A stretch of DNA of 64,000 bases from Streptomyces gossypii (GCF_025165795.1 NZ_JAJAGO010000004.1:248001-312000), one strand, 5' to 3'; counted from the stretch's first letter, positions 54,958 through 64,000 are shown. Notes: a model not told the origin generated them from the sequence alone. Numbers and translations: made by a program.

Positions 54958-57550
54958 GACGATCGTGCTGGTCGGCCACGGCATGGTCGGCCAGCGTTTC
55001 CTCGAAGCCCTCGCCGACCACGGAGTCACCCGCCGGGCACGCGTCATCGTGCTCTGCGAGGAGCCGCGCCCCGCCTACGACCGGGTGAAGCTCACCTCCT
55101 ACTTCTCGGGCGCCACACCTGAGGAACTCACCCTTGCCGACGAGGACTTCATGTCCCGGCACGGCATCGAAACGCATCTCGGCGACGCCGCCGCCACGCT
55201 GGACCGCACCGCACGCACCGTCACCACCCTGAGCGGCAGCCGCTTCCACTACGACACGCTCGTCCTCGCCACCGGCTCGTACCCCTTCGTGCCGCCGGTG
55301 CCCGGCAGGGACAGCGAGGGCTGCTTCGTCTACCGCACGATCGAGGACCTGCTCGCCATCGAGTCGTACGCGCAGACCGCCCGCACCGGTGCGGTCGTCG
55401 GCGGCGGGCTGCTCGGCCTGGAGGCGGCGGGAGCACTGCAGGGCCTGGGCCTGGACACCCATGTTGTCGAGTTCAGCCCCCGGTTGATGTCGATCCAGGT
55501 GGACGAGGGCGGCGGCGCCGCGCTGCGCCGCAAGATCGAGGGCATGGGCATCCAGGTGCACACGGGTGTCGGCGGCCAGGAGGTCATCGCCGGTGAGGAC
55601 GGCAGGGTGCGTTCCCTGCTGCTGTCCGACGGCTCCAAGGTCGCCACCGATCTGGTGATCTTCTCCGCCGGGATCCGCCCGCGCGACCAGCTCGCCCGCG
55701 AGGCCGGGCTCACCACCGGCGAGCGTGGCGGCATCGTCATCGACGAGCGGTGCCGCACCAGCGACCCGAACACCTTCGCCATCGGCGAATGCGCGAAGGC
55801 GGTGGACGGCATGGTCTACGGACTGGTCGCGCCCGGCTACGAGATGGCGGAGACGGCCGCCGCCGCGATAGCCGACTCGCTCGGCGGCGAGGTCGGCCGG
55901 CCGGGCTTCACCGGTGCCGACACCTCCACCAAGCTGAAGCTCCTCGGCGTAGACGTCGCCTCCTTCGGTGACGCGCTCGGCACGGCCGACGGCGCGCTGG
56001 ACGTCCTCTACTCCGACTCCCGCGCCGGTGTCTACAAGAAGCTGGTCGTCTCGCCGGACGGCGCGCTGCTCGGCGGTGTCCTCGTCGGTGACGCGGAGGC
56101 GTACGGCACGCTGCGCGCGCTCACCGGATCGGTGCCGCCCGTGCCGCCCGAGTCCCTGGTGCTGCCCGCGGGCATGGGGGCGCCCGCCGCGCTCGGGCCG
56201 ACCGCGCTGCCGGACGAAGCGGTCATCTGCAGCTGCCACAATGTCCAAAAGGGCGCCGTACGGGCCGCCGTCACCGAGCACGAGTGCACGGACCTGCCCT
56301 CGGTCAAGAAGTGCACACGGGCGGGCACCGGCTGCGGAAGCTGCGTCAAGGTGCTCGGCCAGTTGATGGACGCGGAGCTGGAGGCGGGCGGCATCGCCGT
56401 CGACAAGGGTCTGTGCGGCTGCTTCTCGCACACCCGTGCCGAACTGTACGAGATCGTCCGCACCCTGCGGCTGACCACCTTCGCCGAGATCCTCGACTCG
56501 CAGGGCCGCCCCGAGGCCCGGCAGGGCGACGGCTGCGAGATCTGCAAGCCCGCCCTCGCCTCGGTGCTCGCCTCGCTCGCCCCCGCCCTCGGTTCCGGCG
56601 GCCATGTGCTCGACGGCGAACAGGCGGCCCTCCAGGACACCAACGACCACCATCTCGCCAACCTCCAGCGCAACGGCTCCTACTCGGTCGTGCCCCGGGT
56701 ACCGGGCGGCGAGATCACCCCCGCGAAGCTGATCGTCATCGGTGAGGTGGCCCGGGACTTCGGGCTCTACACGAAGATCACCGGCGGGCAGCGCATCGAC
56801 ATGTTCGGCGCACGGGTGGATCAACTGCCCGCCATCTGGGCGCGGCTGGTGGACGCCGGCTTCGAGTCCGGGCACGCCTACGGCAAGTCGCTGCGCACCG
56901 TGAAGTCCTGCGTGGGCCAGACCTGGTGCCGCTACGGCGTACAGGACAGCGTGCGGATGGCGATCTCGCTGGAGCTGCGCTACCGCGGCCTGCGGGCGCC
57001 GCACAAGCTCAAGTCCGCCGTCTCCGGCTGCGCGCGCGAGTGCGCGGAGGCGATGGGCAAGGACTTCGGCGTGATCGCTACGGCGAGCGGCTGGAACCTC
57101 TACGTCGGCGGCAACGGCGGCGCCACTCCACGCCATGCGGACCTGCTCGCCCAGGACCTGTCGGACGCGGAGCTGGTCCGGCTCATCGACCGGTTCCTGA
57201 TGTTCTACATCCGTACGGCGGACCGGCTGGAGCGCACCTCGACCTGGCTGGAGCGGATCGACGGCGGACTCGCCCACGTACGGGACGTGGTGGTGCACGA
57301 CTCGCTCGGCCTCTGCGACGAGCTGGAGGAGCTGATGGCCGCCCATGTGGAGGGCTACCGCGACGAGTGGGCGGCGACCCTGGAGGACCCGGAGCGGCTC
57401 CAGCGGTTCGTCTCGTTCGTCAACGCGCCCGGCGCGCCCGACCCCTCCGTGCGGTTCGTCGCGGAGCGCGAGCAGATCAAGCCGGACCTCACGCTGCTGT
57501 CCGGCCCCGACATCCCCGTCCGCACCCTCGAAGGGACCTCCTCCCGATGA
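54944..57550 (+). CDS. nirB: Nitrite reductase [NAD(P)H] large subunit
   Basis: An 868-residue assimilatory nitrite reductase. FAD motif TIVLVGHGMVGQRFLEAL, NAD motif GAVVGGGLLGLEAAGAL, a BFD-like [2Fe-2S] region (Cys429-x-Cys431 and CTRAGTGCGSC), then ferredoxin-like and siroheme domains. The siroheme/[4Fe-4S] ligands are Cys656 and Cys662 (SCVGQTWC) and Cys696 and Cys700 (SGCARECAEA). It reduces nitrite to ammonium in the cytoplasm using siroheme. It overlaps both neighbours. Confidence 0.96.
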   Translation: MSTPETIVLVGHGMVGQRFLEALADHGVTRRARVIVLCEEPRPAYDRVKLTSYFSGATPEELTLADEDFMSRHGIETHLGDAAATLDRTARTVTTLSGSRFHYDTLVLATGSYPFVPPVPGRDSEGCFVYRTIEDLLAIESYAQTARTGAVVGGGLLGLEAAGALQGLGLDTHVVEFSPRLMSIQVDEGGGAALRRKIEGMGIQVHTGVGGQEVIAGEDGRVRSLLLSDGSKVATDLVIFSAGIRPRDQLAREAGLTTGERGGIVIDERCRTSDPNTFAIGECAKAVDGMVYGLVAPGYEMAETAAAAIADSLGGEVGRPGFTGADTSTKLKLLGVDVASFGDALGTADGALDVLYSDSRAGVYKKLVVSPDGALLGGVLVGDAEAYGTLRALTGSVPPVPPESLVLPAGMGAPAALGPTALPDEAVICSCHNVQKGAVRAAVTEHECTDLPSVKKCTRAGTGCGSCVKVLGQLMDAELEAGGIAVDKGLCGCFSHTRAELYEIVRTLRLTTFAEILDSQGRPEARQGDGCEICKPALASVLASLAPALGSGGHVLDGEQAALQDTNDHHLANLQRNGSYSVVPRVPGGEITPAKLIVIGEVARDFGLYTKITGGQRIDMFGARVDQLPAIWARLVDAGFESGHAYGKSLRTVKSCVGQTWCRYGVQDSVRMAISLELRYRGLRAPHKLKSAVSGCARECAEAMGKDFGVIATASGWNLYVGGNGGATPRHADLLAQDLSDAELVRLIDRFLMFYIRTADRLERTSTWLERIDGGLAHVRDVVVHDSLGLCDELEELMAAHVEGYRDEWAATLEDPERLQRFVSFVNAPGAPDPSVRFVAEREQIKPDLTLLSGPDIPVRTLEGTSSR

Positions 57551-57936
57551 CGACCGCCACCGCGTCGACGCCTGCCGCTACCGCCGGGGCCGTACTGGAG
57601 GTGGCGGCCGCCGGGAGCTGGCACCCGGTCTGCCCACCGTCCGCCCTTGTCGTGGGCCGCGGCGTCGCCGCCCTGCTGCCCGACGGCAGCCAGATCGCGC
57701 TGTTCGCCGACCGGGCGGGGCACACGTACGCGATCGCCAACCGTGACCCGTTCACCGGTGCCGAGGTGCTCTCCCGCGGCCTGCTCGGTTCGGCCGACGG
57801 CCGCGCCTTCGTCGCCTCACCGCTGCTGAAGCAGCGCTTCGAGCTGGCCACGGGCCGCTGCCTGGACGACGACGAGGTATCCGTACCGGTCTATCCGGTG
57901 CGCACGGTCACGGCGGCGCACCATAGCGCCAAGTAG
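57547..57936 (+). CDS. nirD: Nitrite reductase small subunit
   Basis: A 129-residue Rieske-fold NirD. The residues that bind the iron-sulfur cluster in true Rieske proteins are absent (IANRDPFTGAEVLSRGL), as in other NirD subunits. It stabilises or assists NirB. The ATG overlaps the nirB stop (ATGA). Confidence 0.93.
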   Translation: MTTATASTPAATAGAVLEVAAAGSWHPVCPPSALVVGRGVAALLPDGSQIALFADRAGHTYAIANRDPFTGAEVLSRGLLGSADGRAFVASPLLKQRFELATGRCLDDDEVSVPVYPVRTVTAAHHSAK

Positions 57937-57953
57937 CCCCGCGCCCTCGCCGC

Positions 57954-57990
57954 CGCCTCTGCCGCCCCCTGCCGCGGGGCGGCAGAGGCG
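57954..57990 (+). terminator. Terminator of the nir operon
   Basis: Perfect 15-bp stem (57954-57968 with 57976-57990, CGCCTCTGCCGCCCC / GGGGCGGCAGAGGCG) and a 7-base loop, 17 bp after nirD. Confidence 0.85.
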
Positions 57991-58410
57991 TGCGTGCGGC
58001 AGGCTCCTGAGCCGTTCTGACGTGAAAGCCCGGGCACACGCAAGCCCTTGACGACGACTTGAGCTATTACGCCTATAGATTCCTTTAGTCCGTTTCACGC
58101 CTTTCAGTCCTTTCGAGGCAAATACTCTCGTCTGCGTCCGCGTGGTGACGCGACTAACAGAACCGGCCGCACCTGCGCGTCACGCACAGCCACACCCTCC
58201 TCCACTTGCGGTCAACTTGCCTGGCATGCGACGTACTTGGCGTTGCCGAAGCAAAGATCGAATTTACGGAGAGGTAACACCCCGCCGCACACCGTGCGGA
58301 GGAGCCGCTCGGAATCGCCTGATTCGACGCCCGGCAGGCGTCCCGTCCTTGCTGCGGCGATACGGGTGTGTTTTCGTGTCGAATCCCGCCGCACCTGCAG
58401 CGGGCCTCGC
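57991..58410. other. Long non-coding region upstream of the riboswitch
   Basis: No convincing gene on either strand. 58040-58135 is unusually AT-rich for this genome and holds TTGACG (58047-58052) and TATAGA (58074-58079), spaced too widely for a standard promoter, plus other TTTAGT-like boxes. It probably contains the promoter of the Rpf gene, and perhaps an unannotated small RNA. Confidence 0.45.
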
Positions 58411-58612
58411 CGGGACGCCTAATCCTGCCGCCCGGCACAGGAGCCATCGTCACCGTCACGGCAGGAGCGGGGGACCCAGGTAAGCGCCGCGTCCTGCGCC
58501 TCACGGCGCACGGCACGGCTTGGGGTGAAGACACGCACGGTTCGGCCAGGTGCCGCACCCGCCCGTGTCCGGGCAACTCCAGCCCGAACCCGACAGCTCA
58601 CCTCGCAGGCGT
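58411..58612 (+). ncRNA. ydaO/yuaA-type c-di-AMP riboswitch
   Basis: The leader contains the hallmarks of the ydaO class in order: CTGCCG pairing with a later CGGCAG, GGAGCGGGGGACCCAGGTAAG (58463-58483 region), CTTGGGGTGAAG, then CCCGAACCCGACAGCTCACC followed by TCGCAGGCG. These RNAs bind cyclic di-AMP and in actinobacteria usually repress cell-wall hydrolase genes such as rpf when the ligand is bound. It ends 18 bases before the Rpf ATG. Boundaries are approximate. Confidence 0.87.
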
Positions 58613-58630
58613 AGGAGAGGAAGCACCACT

Positions 58631-59926
58631 ATGTCTGCACGCGGACGTCACCGCCGCCCCCGTACCCAACGCCTCACGCGCGCCGCGATCGCCCTCACCG
58701 CAGGCGGCGCGGGCATAGCCCTGCCCCTCCTCGGCGCGGGCAGCGCAAGCGCCGCCTCGGTCGACACCTGGGACAAGGTCGCCCAGTGCGAGTCCACCGG
58801 TAACTGGCAGATCAACAGCGGCAACGGCTACTTCGGTGGCCTCCAGTTCAGCCAGAGCACCTGGGAGGGCTTCGGCGGCACCGAGTACGCCGCCACCGCC
58901 GACCAGGCGACCAAGGCACAGCAGATAGCCGTCGCCGAGAAGGTACTGGCCGAGCAGGGCCCCGGCGCCTGGCCGTCCTGCGGCCCCAAGGCCGGACTCA
59001 CCCAGAACAGCGGCGCCCCGGACGTCGACCCGGACGCCAAGAGCGAGGGCTCCGCCGACAGTGCGGACTCCGCCCCGGCCGCCGAGAAGGCCCCGGCCGC
59101 ACCCGCCGCACCCGAGAAGAAGGCGCCCGCCAAGCAGGCAGCGCCCGCCAAGCAGGACTCGGCAAAGCAGGACTCCGGCAAGTCCGCCACCGACTACACC
59201 GTGGTCTCCGGCGACACCCTCTTCAAGATCGCCTCCGCCAACGGCGTCGACGGCGGCTGGGAGCGGGTCTACGAGGACAACCGCGAGGTCGTCGGGGACA
59301 ACCCCGACCTGATCTACCCGGACCAGAAGCTCTCCCTCGACGGCAAGGCCGCGGCCCCCAAGGCCGAGACCTCCGCACAGCCGAAGGCCGAGCCCAAGCC
59401 GGAGCCCAAGCCCGAGGTGGAGAAGCAGGCCAAGGCCGCGCCCAAGGCGGAGACCAAGCCTGAGCCGAAGCCCGAGCCGAAGCAGGAGTCGGCCGCCCCG
59501 GCCGCCGAGCAGAGCAGCACCGGCGGCTTCCAGGCCCCGGTCAGCGGGGGCGTCAGCACCCAGTACGGCGTCGCGGGCAGCAGCTGGTCCAGCGGCCACC
59601 ACACCGGCGCGGACTTCTCCGTCGGCACCGGCACCCCGGTCAAGGCCGTCAGCGACGGCACGATCGTCTCCGCGGGCTGGGGCGGCTCGTACGGCAACCA
59701 GGTCGTCATCAAGCACACCGACGGCAAGTACAGCCAGTACGGCCACCTCTCCTCCCTCTCGGTGTCGGCGGGTCAGACCGTCGGCGCGGGTGACCAGATC
59801 GGCCTGTCCGGCTCGACCGGCAACAGCACCGGCCCGCACCTGCACTTCGAGATCCGCACCGGCCCGGACTACGGCTCGGACATCGACCCGGTCGCCTACC
59901 TCCGCGCGAACGGCGTCAACCTCTGA
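58631..59926 (+). CDS. Secreted Rpf-type lytic transglycosylase with LysM and M23 peptidase domains
   Basis: A 431-residue cell-wall enzyme. Signal peptide (1 to about 42, ending SASAAS), Rpf transglycosylase domain (about 43-118) with catalytic Glu54 (QCESTGNW), an Ala/Lys/Pro-rich linker, LysM (about 188-237, [14 protein letters not shown]), a second Lys/Pro/Glu-repeat linker and a C-terminal M23 peptidase. The zinc set is His324 and Asp328 (GHHTGAD) plus the HLHFE motif. It would cleave both glycan and peptide bonds, aiding spore germination or growth. A c-di-AMP riboswitch controls it. Confidence 0.92.
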   Translation: MSARGRHRRPRTQRLTRAAIALTAGGAGIALPLLGAGSASAASVDTWDKVAQCESTGNWQINSGNGYFGGLQFSQSTWEGFGGTEYAATADQATKAQQIAVAEKVLAEQGPGAWPSCGPKAGLTQNSGAPDVDPDAKSEGSADSADSAPAAEKAPAAPAAPEKKAPAKQAAPAKQDSAKQDSGKSATDYTVVSGDTLFKIASANGVDGGWERVYEDNREVVGDNPDLIYPDQKLSLDGKAAAPKAETSAQPKAEPKPEPKPEVEKQAKAAPKAETKPEPKPEPKQESAAPAAEQSSTGGFQAPVSGGVSTQYGVAGSSWSSGHHTGADFSVGTGTPVKAVSDGTIVSAGWGGSYGNQVVIKHTDGKYSQYGHLSSLSVSAGQTVGAGDQIGLSGSTGNSTGPHLHFEIRTGPDYGSDIDPVAYLRANGVNL

Positions 59927-59954
59927 TCCCTCTCCCCTGAGCGATCACCAGACA

Positions 59955-59998
59955 CCGAAGGGCGCCGCACCCCACCCAGGGAGCGCGGCGCCCTTCGG
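59955..59998 (+). terminator. Terminator of the Rpf gene
   Basis: Perfect 14-bp stem (59955-59968 with 59985-59998; CCGAAGGGCGCCGC / GCGGCGCCCTTCGG), 28 bp after the stop. Confidence 0.85.
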
Positions 59999-60124
59999 CG
60001 TCGCCGGGTTGGCAGCGGCCGGCTGTCACCCTCATGAGTGCCTCGGATCAGTCGATGGAAAGACCATGATCCGGCGGTGACAGTGTCCATTCCGTCGACT
60101 GAACAAGATCACCGGCAATGAGGT

Positions 60125-60155
60125 GGGGGCGGCCCTCCGCACAAGGGCCGCCCCC
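60125..60155 (-). terminator. Terminator of ppdK
   Basis: Perfect 12-bp stem GGGGGCGGCCCT / AGGGCCGCCCCC with a 7-base loop, about 60 bases past the ppdK stop. The preceding 125 bases hold no gene. Confidence 0.8.
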
Positions 60156-60212
60156 GGGCCGGGGCGTTCCGACGCCGTGAGGGTCGGGGGACGACGGGCG
60201 CCCCGGAGGTTG

Positions 60213-62942
60213 TCAGCTCACGTCGCCCGCCGCCGCGCGACCCGCCTCCAGGCGGGCCACGGGGATGCGGAACGGCGAGCAGGAGACGTAGTCCAGCCCC
60301 GCCTCGTGGAAGAAGTGCACCGACTCGGGGTCGCCGCCGTGCTCGCCGCAGACGCCGAGCTTCAGGTCGGGGCGGGTGGCGCGGCCCGCCTCCACCGCGC
60401 TGCGTACGAGCGCGCCGACGCCGTCCTTGTCGATCGTCTCGAAGGGGGAGACGCCGAAGATGCCCTTCTCCAGGTAGGCCGTGAAGAAGCTGGCCTCCAC
60501 GTCGTCGCGGGAGAAGCCCCACACCGTCTGGGTGAGGTCGTTGGTGCCGAAGGAGAAGAAGTCCGCCGACTCGGCGATCTGGCCGGCGGTCAGCGCGGCC
60601 CGGGGCAGCTCGATCATCGTGCCGAGGGTGAGTCCGAGGTCGACTCCGTAGGTCTCCTCGACCTCCGCGATGACCGTTTCCGCCTCCTCCCGTACGATCT
60701 CCAGCTCCTGCACGGTGCCCACCAGCGGGATCATGATCTCCGCCCGCGGGTCCCCCTTGGCCGTGATCTTGCGCTCGGCGGCGGCCTCGGCGATGGCTCG
60801 TACCTGCATGGTGAACAGGCCGGGGATGACCAGCCCCAGCCGTACGCCGCGCAGCCCCAGCATCGGGTTCTGCTCGTGCAGCCGGTGCACGGCCTGGAGG
60901 AGGCGCAGATCGTTCTCGTTGGCGTCCTTGCGTGACTCGGCGAGGGCGACGCGTACGGACAGCTCGGTGATGTCGGGCAGGAACTCGTGCAGCGGCGGAT
61001 CCAGCAGCCGTACGGTCACCGGGAGGCCGTCCATCGCCTCGAACAGCTCGACGAAGTCGCCCTTCTGGAGCGGGAGGAGACCGGCGAGGGCGGTGTCCCG
61101 CTGGGATTCTGTGTCGGCGAGGATCAGCCGCTCGACCATCTCGCGCCGCTCTCCCAGGAACATGTGCTCGGTACGGCACAGTCCGATGCCCTGGGCGCCG
61201 AAGCGCCGTGCACGGGCCGCGTCCTCGGCGTTGTCGGCGTTGGCCCGTACCCGCAGCCGCCGCATCCGGTCGGCGTACGCCATGATCCGGTGCACGGCCT
61301 TTACCAGCTCGTCGGCGTCGTCAGCGCCGGCGTGCATGCGGCCCTCGAAGTACTCGACGACCGGTGACGGGACGACGGGCACCTCGCCCAGGTAGACCTT
61401 GCCGGAGGAGCCGTCGATGGAGACGAGGTCGCCCTCCTCTATCACCGTGCCGCCCTGCGTGGTCAGCCGCCGCCGCTTGGTGTCGACCTCCAGCTCCTCC
61501 GCGCCGCAGACACAGGTCTTGCCCATGCCTCGGGCGACGACGGCCGCGTGCGAGGTCTTGCCGCCCCGGCTGGTGAGGATGCCCTCGGCGGCGAGCATGC
61601 CGTCCAGGTCGTCGGGGTTGGTCTCGCGGCGGATCAGGATGACCTTCTCGCCGGAGCGCGACCACTTGATGGCGGTGTACGAGTCGAAGACGGCCTTGCC
61701 GACCGCCGCGCCCGGGGAGGCCGCGATGCCCCAGCCGAGCTGCTGGGCCTGGGCGTCCGAGGTGAAGCGCGGGAACATCAGCTGCGCCAGCTGCGCGCCG
61801 TTGACCCGCTGAAGCGCCTCGGCCTCGTCGATGAGCCCCTGGTCGACGAGCTGGGTGGCGATCCGGAAGGCGGCGGCGGCGGTGCGCTTGCCCACCCGGG
61901 TCTGGAGCATCCACAGCTTGCCGCGTTCGATGGTGAACTCGATGTCGCACAGGTCCTTGTAGTGCGTTTCGAGGGTTTCCATGATCTGCATCAGCTGGTC
62001 GTACGAGGTCTTGTCGAGCTGTTCCAGATCCGCGAGCGGCACGGTGTTGCGGATTCCCGCGACGACGTCCTCGCCCTGCGCGTTCTGGAGGTAGTCGCCG
62101 TAGACGCCCTGCTGGCCGGTGGCGGGGTCGCGGGTGAAGGCGACGCCGGTGCCGCCTCCCCTGGAATCCGCGGCGGGGCCGAGGTTGCCGAAGACCATCG
62201 AGCAGATGTTGACGGCGGTGCCCAGGTCGTGCGGGATGCGTTCCTGGCGGCGGTAGAGCCGGGCGCGGTCGCCGTTCCACGAGTCGAAGACGGCCTGTAC
62301 GGCCAGGTCCATCTGCTCGCGGGGGTCCTGCGGGAACTCGCGGCCGGCCTGCTTGCCGACGATCGCCTTGAACTGTTCGACGAGCTGCTTGAGGTCCTCG
62401 GCGGAAAGTTCCACGTCGGTGGCCGCTCCCCTGCGCCGCTTCGCCTCCTCCAGGGCCTGCTCGAAGAGTTCACCGTCGACCGCCAGCACGGTCTTGCCGA
62501 ACATCTGGATGAGCCGCCGGTAGGAGTCCCAGGCGAAGCGCTCGTCGCCCGCCTGGGCCGCGAGCCCCTGCACCGACTCGTCGGAGAGGCCGATGTTGAG
62601 GACGGTGTCCATCATGCCCGGCATGGAGAACTTGGCGCCGGAGCGGACGGAGACGAGCAGCGGGTCGTCCGGCTGGCCGAGCCGCTTGCCCATCTTCGCC
62701 TCGAGGGCCTCCAGATGTGTGCTCACCTGGTCACTCAGTGCCGTGGGTGCGACGCCGGATTCGAGGTAGACCTTGCATGCGGCGGTGGTGATGGTGAATC
62801 CGGGTGGCACCGGGAGACCCAGCTTGGTCATCTCGGCGAGATTGGCACCCTTCCCGCCCAGTTGATCTTTGAGGTCTTTGTTGCCCTCGGTGAAGTCGTA
62901 GACGAACTTGTGGGTTGCTTCTTTTTCCGAGTACTCCGACAC
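60213..62942 (-). CDS. ppdK: Pyruvate, phosphate dikinase
   Basis: A 909-residue PPDK interconverting pyruvate + ATP + Pi and PEP + AMP + PPi. Start of the nucleotide domain: KDQLGGKGANLAEMTKLGLPVPPGFTI. The swivelling phospho-His domain has the motif GGKTSHAAVVARGMG. The PEP/pyruvate barrel shows IMIPLVGT, FSFGTNDLTQTVWG and the catalytic Cys motif GVCGEHGGDP. The start is GTG 62942 with GAGGAG upstream. It may serve gluconeogenesis or phosphate/PEP balance. Confidence 0.96.
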   Translation of the reverse strand: MSEYSEKEATHKFVYDFTEGNKDLKDQLGGKGANLAEMTKLGLPVPPGFTITTAACKVYLESGVAPTALSDQVSTHLEALEAKMGKRLGQPDDPLLVSVRSGAKFSMPGMMDTVLNIGLSDESVQGLAAQAGDERFAWDSYRRLIQMFGKTVLAVDGELFEQALEEAKRRRGAATDVELSAEDLKQLVEQFKAIVGKQAGREFPQDPREQMDLAVQAVFDSWNGDRARLYRRQERIPHDLGTAVNICSMVFGNLGPAADSRGGGTGVAFTRDPATGQQGVYGDYLQNAQGEDVVAGIRNTVPLADLEQLDKTSYDQLMQIMETLETHYKDLCDIEFTIERGKLWMLQTRVGKRTAAAAFRIATQLVDQGLIDEAEALQRVNGAQLAQLMFPRFTSDAQAQQLGWGIAASPGAAVGKAVFDSYTAIKWSRSGEKVILIRRETNPDDLDGMLAAEGILTSRGGKTSHAAVVARGMGKTCVCGAEELEVDTKRRRLTTQGGTVIEEGDLVSIDGSSGKVYLGEVPVVPSPVVEYFEGRMHAGADDADELVKAVHRIMAYADRMRRLRVRANADNAEDAARARRFGAQGIGLCRTEHMFLGERREMVERLILADTESQRDTALAGLLPLQKGDFVELFEAMDGLPVTVRLLDPPLHEFLPDITELSVRVALAESRKDANENDLRLLQAVHRLHEQNPMLGLRGVRLGLVIPGLFTMQVRAIAEAAAERKITAKGDPRAEIMIPLVGTVQELEIVREEAETVIAEVEETYGVDLGLTLGTMIELPRAALTAGQIAESADFFSFGTNDLTQTVWGFSRDDVEASFFTAYLEKGIFGVSPFETIDKDGVGALVRSAVEAGRATRPDLKLGVCGEHGGDPESVHFFHEAGLDYVSCSPFRIPVARLEAGRAAAGDVS

Positions 62943-63160
62943 GGGACTCGACTCCTCGCGGACGGCTGCCCTGACGGCGGGGAGCGTACCCAGATCGAAG
63001 GCGTAGGAGCGCGTCCATCACCACGCCATGCGGGTGTAACCACCCATCCGCCGAATGATCAAAAGTGGCTGGAATCCCACGCCGAATGCCGAGACCTTCA
63101 GGCATCGAACACATGACTGCACTGCGTGAGGGGTCAGGGGTGAATCAATACGGAGTGCGA

Positions 63161-63243
63161 GTGAGTTCTTCAGCTCACATACCAAGGGATGGTAAACACT
63201 TGGGGTGCTCGTTGGAGTTCTAGAACTCACAGATGAGCGCTCA
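63161..63243. repeat. Cluster of GTGAG/GAGTTC inverted repeats upstream of ppdK
   Basis: Three palindromes in 83 bp: GTGAG-n8-CTCAC (63161-63178), perfect GAGTTCTAGAACTC (63215-63228) and perfect TGAGCGCTCA (63234-63243). The region is comparatively AT-rich and lies 220-300 bp before the ppdK start. No gene is seen in 62943-63370. Confidence 0.6.
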
Positions 63244-63284
63244 CATGAGCATGCAAGTGATCAGAGTGGCGAGCATCACGCCGT

Positions 63285-63320
63285 CAGGGGCACCCGGATC
63301 CCACGATCCGGACACCCCTG
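63285..63320 (-). terminator. Hairpin downstream of the right-end gene
   Basis: CAGGGG-C-ACCCGGATC pairs with GATCCGGA-CACCCCTG, nearly perfect, about 50 bases after the stop of the NAD(P)-binding gene. Confidence 0.6.
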
Positions 63321-63370
63321 AAGCACTTGAAGGCACTCAGTGCCACCCAAAAATCAGCTACGGCGAGACG

Positions 63371-64000
63371 TCAGTAGCCGACGGTGAAACGCTCGCCCCG
63401 GTGCCGGGGCTCCTCGATCTCGTCGACCAGCGCGACCGCGTAGTCCTCCGCGCTGATCCGGCTCTCGCCCTGGGCGTCGGTGACCAGGTCCTCCAACGCG
63501 GTGCGGTAGGTGCCGGTACGTTCGCCGGGTTCGATGGTCGCCGCCGGGCTGATGCTGGTCCAGTCGACATCCGTGACGGTGCGGTAGTAGTCCAGCGCGT
63601 CACCCTGCCCGTGCATGACCTGAAGTACCAGCTCGGGCAGCCCCTCGGCGTCCCACACCCGCCTGCCGTCAGCGGTCCGCAGCGACCCCGCGCCGCCGAC
63701 CGCGATCAGCCGCGGCGCTTCCGCGCCCAGGGAACGCAGCCCTTCGACGAGCGCAGCCGTGGCCTCACGTACCAGCGTGGCGTGCGCGGCGCCGTCCTCG
63801 TAACCGCCGCCGACCGCGCTGACCAGCACGTCGTATCCGGAAGCCGCCGCCGCGACGGACACCGGGTCCCGGACGTCCCCGGTGGTGACGGTCAGCCGGG
63901 CATGATCCTCACCGGCCAGCTTGGCCGGGTCGCGGACGACGGCGGTGACCTCGTGCCCGCGCGAGAGCGCTTCGCGCAGGATGCGGAGGCCGATGGTGCC
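63371..64000 (-). CDS. NAD(P)-binding Rossmann (NmrA/SDR-like) protein, 5' end beyond window
   Basis: 209 residues are present, starting within GTIGLRILREALSRGHEVTAVVRDPAKL, so the first glycine of the dinucleotide motif and about ten residues lie outside the window. TTGDVRDP, the Tyr-rich YDVLVSAVGGGYEDGAA and RISAEDYAVALVDEIE near the end fit atypical SDR proteins such as the YwnB/NmrA group. They act as oxidoreductases or redox-sensing regulators. No exact substrate can be named. Confidence 0.86.
   Translation of the reverse strand, partial: GTIGLRILREALSRGHEVTAVVRDPAKLAGEDHARLTVTTGDVRDPVSVAAAASGYDVLVSAVGGGYEDGAAHATLVREATAALVEGLRSLGAEAPRLIAVGGAGSLRTADGRRVWDAEGLPELVLQVMHGQGDALDYYRTVTDVDWTSISPAATIEPGERTGTYRTALEDLVTDAQGESRISAEDYAVALVDEIEEPRHRGERFTVGY

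Overview
The window is high-GC actinobacterial chromosome with almost exclusively G/C third codon positions, frequent GTG/TTG starts, leaderless-looking promoters and gene families typical of Streptomyces: an HrdA-like principal-type sigma factor, a Ku/LigD-polymerase pair, GlnR boxes, an Rpf-type cell-wall enzyme behind a c-di-AMP riboswitch, and a DUF6126-type mini-protein. It looks like core chromosome with metabolic islands. I found no transposase, integrase, CRISPR array or plasmid or phage gene. Two genes run off the ends: ku on the left and an NAD(P)-binding protein on the right.

Layout. 1-6 kb: divergent ku and ligD-polymerase genes, two tRNA genes (Asn-GTT and a CAT tRNA), a cupin, and a MerR regulator with the DHA1-type exporter it probably controls. 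6-8 kb: a Tat-exported PhoX-type phosphatase. 8.3-24.9 kb: a furanose-sugar locus. It has two secreted PA14-GH2 glycosidases, a secreted GH127 beta-L-arabinofuranosidase-like enzyme, a YtfQRT-YjfF-type ABC importer (lipoprotein, double ATPase, two permeases), a LacI regulator and an aldose mutarotase. Polysaccharide side chains would be trimmed outside the cell, furanose monomers imported, and the anomers equilibrated.

25-26 kb: a Kef-type cation/proton antiporter. 26.8-36.8 kb: the most interesting block. It is a complete Streptomyces version of the functionally obscure yhf operon known from Escherichia coli, in the order FGGY kinase, yhfZ, yhfY, yhfU, yhfT, php(yhfV), yhfS, yhfX, yhfW. Together these supply a regulator, a PRD protein, a small DUF2620 protein, a membrane transporter, a phosphotriesterase-like hydrolase, two PLP-fold enzymes and a phosphopentomutase-like metalloenzyme. 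A shared promoter/operator element lies in front of yhfZ and yhfY, which suggests local control by YhfZ.

36.9-39.2 kb: a divergent ArsR-type regulator and MFS transporter. 39.4-48.9 kb: housekeeping genes hrdA, a zinc formaldehyde dehydrogenase, dnaG, a ferredoxin-reductase-like flavoprotein, dgt, a sirohydrochlorin chelatase, and an XRE-cupin regulator coupled to a 47-residue membrane protein. 49-57.9 kb: nitrate and nitrite assimilation (nasA; flavoprotein-nirB-nirD), with a strong GlnR box before the nir operon. The sirohydrochlorin chelatase next door would serve the siroheme of NirB. cutA, a VOC protein, an AraC regulator and a cupin sit between the two nitrogen units. 58-63 kb: ydaO riboswitch, an Rpf-LysM-M23 cell-wall enzyme, and ppdK. 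The window ends in an SDR/NmrA-like protein.
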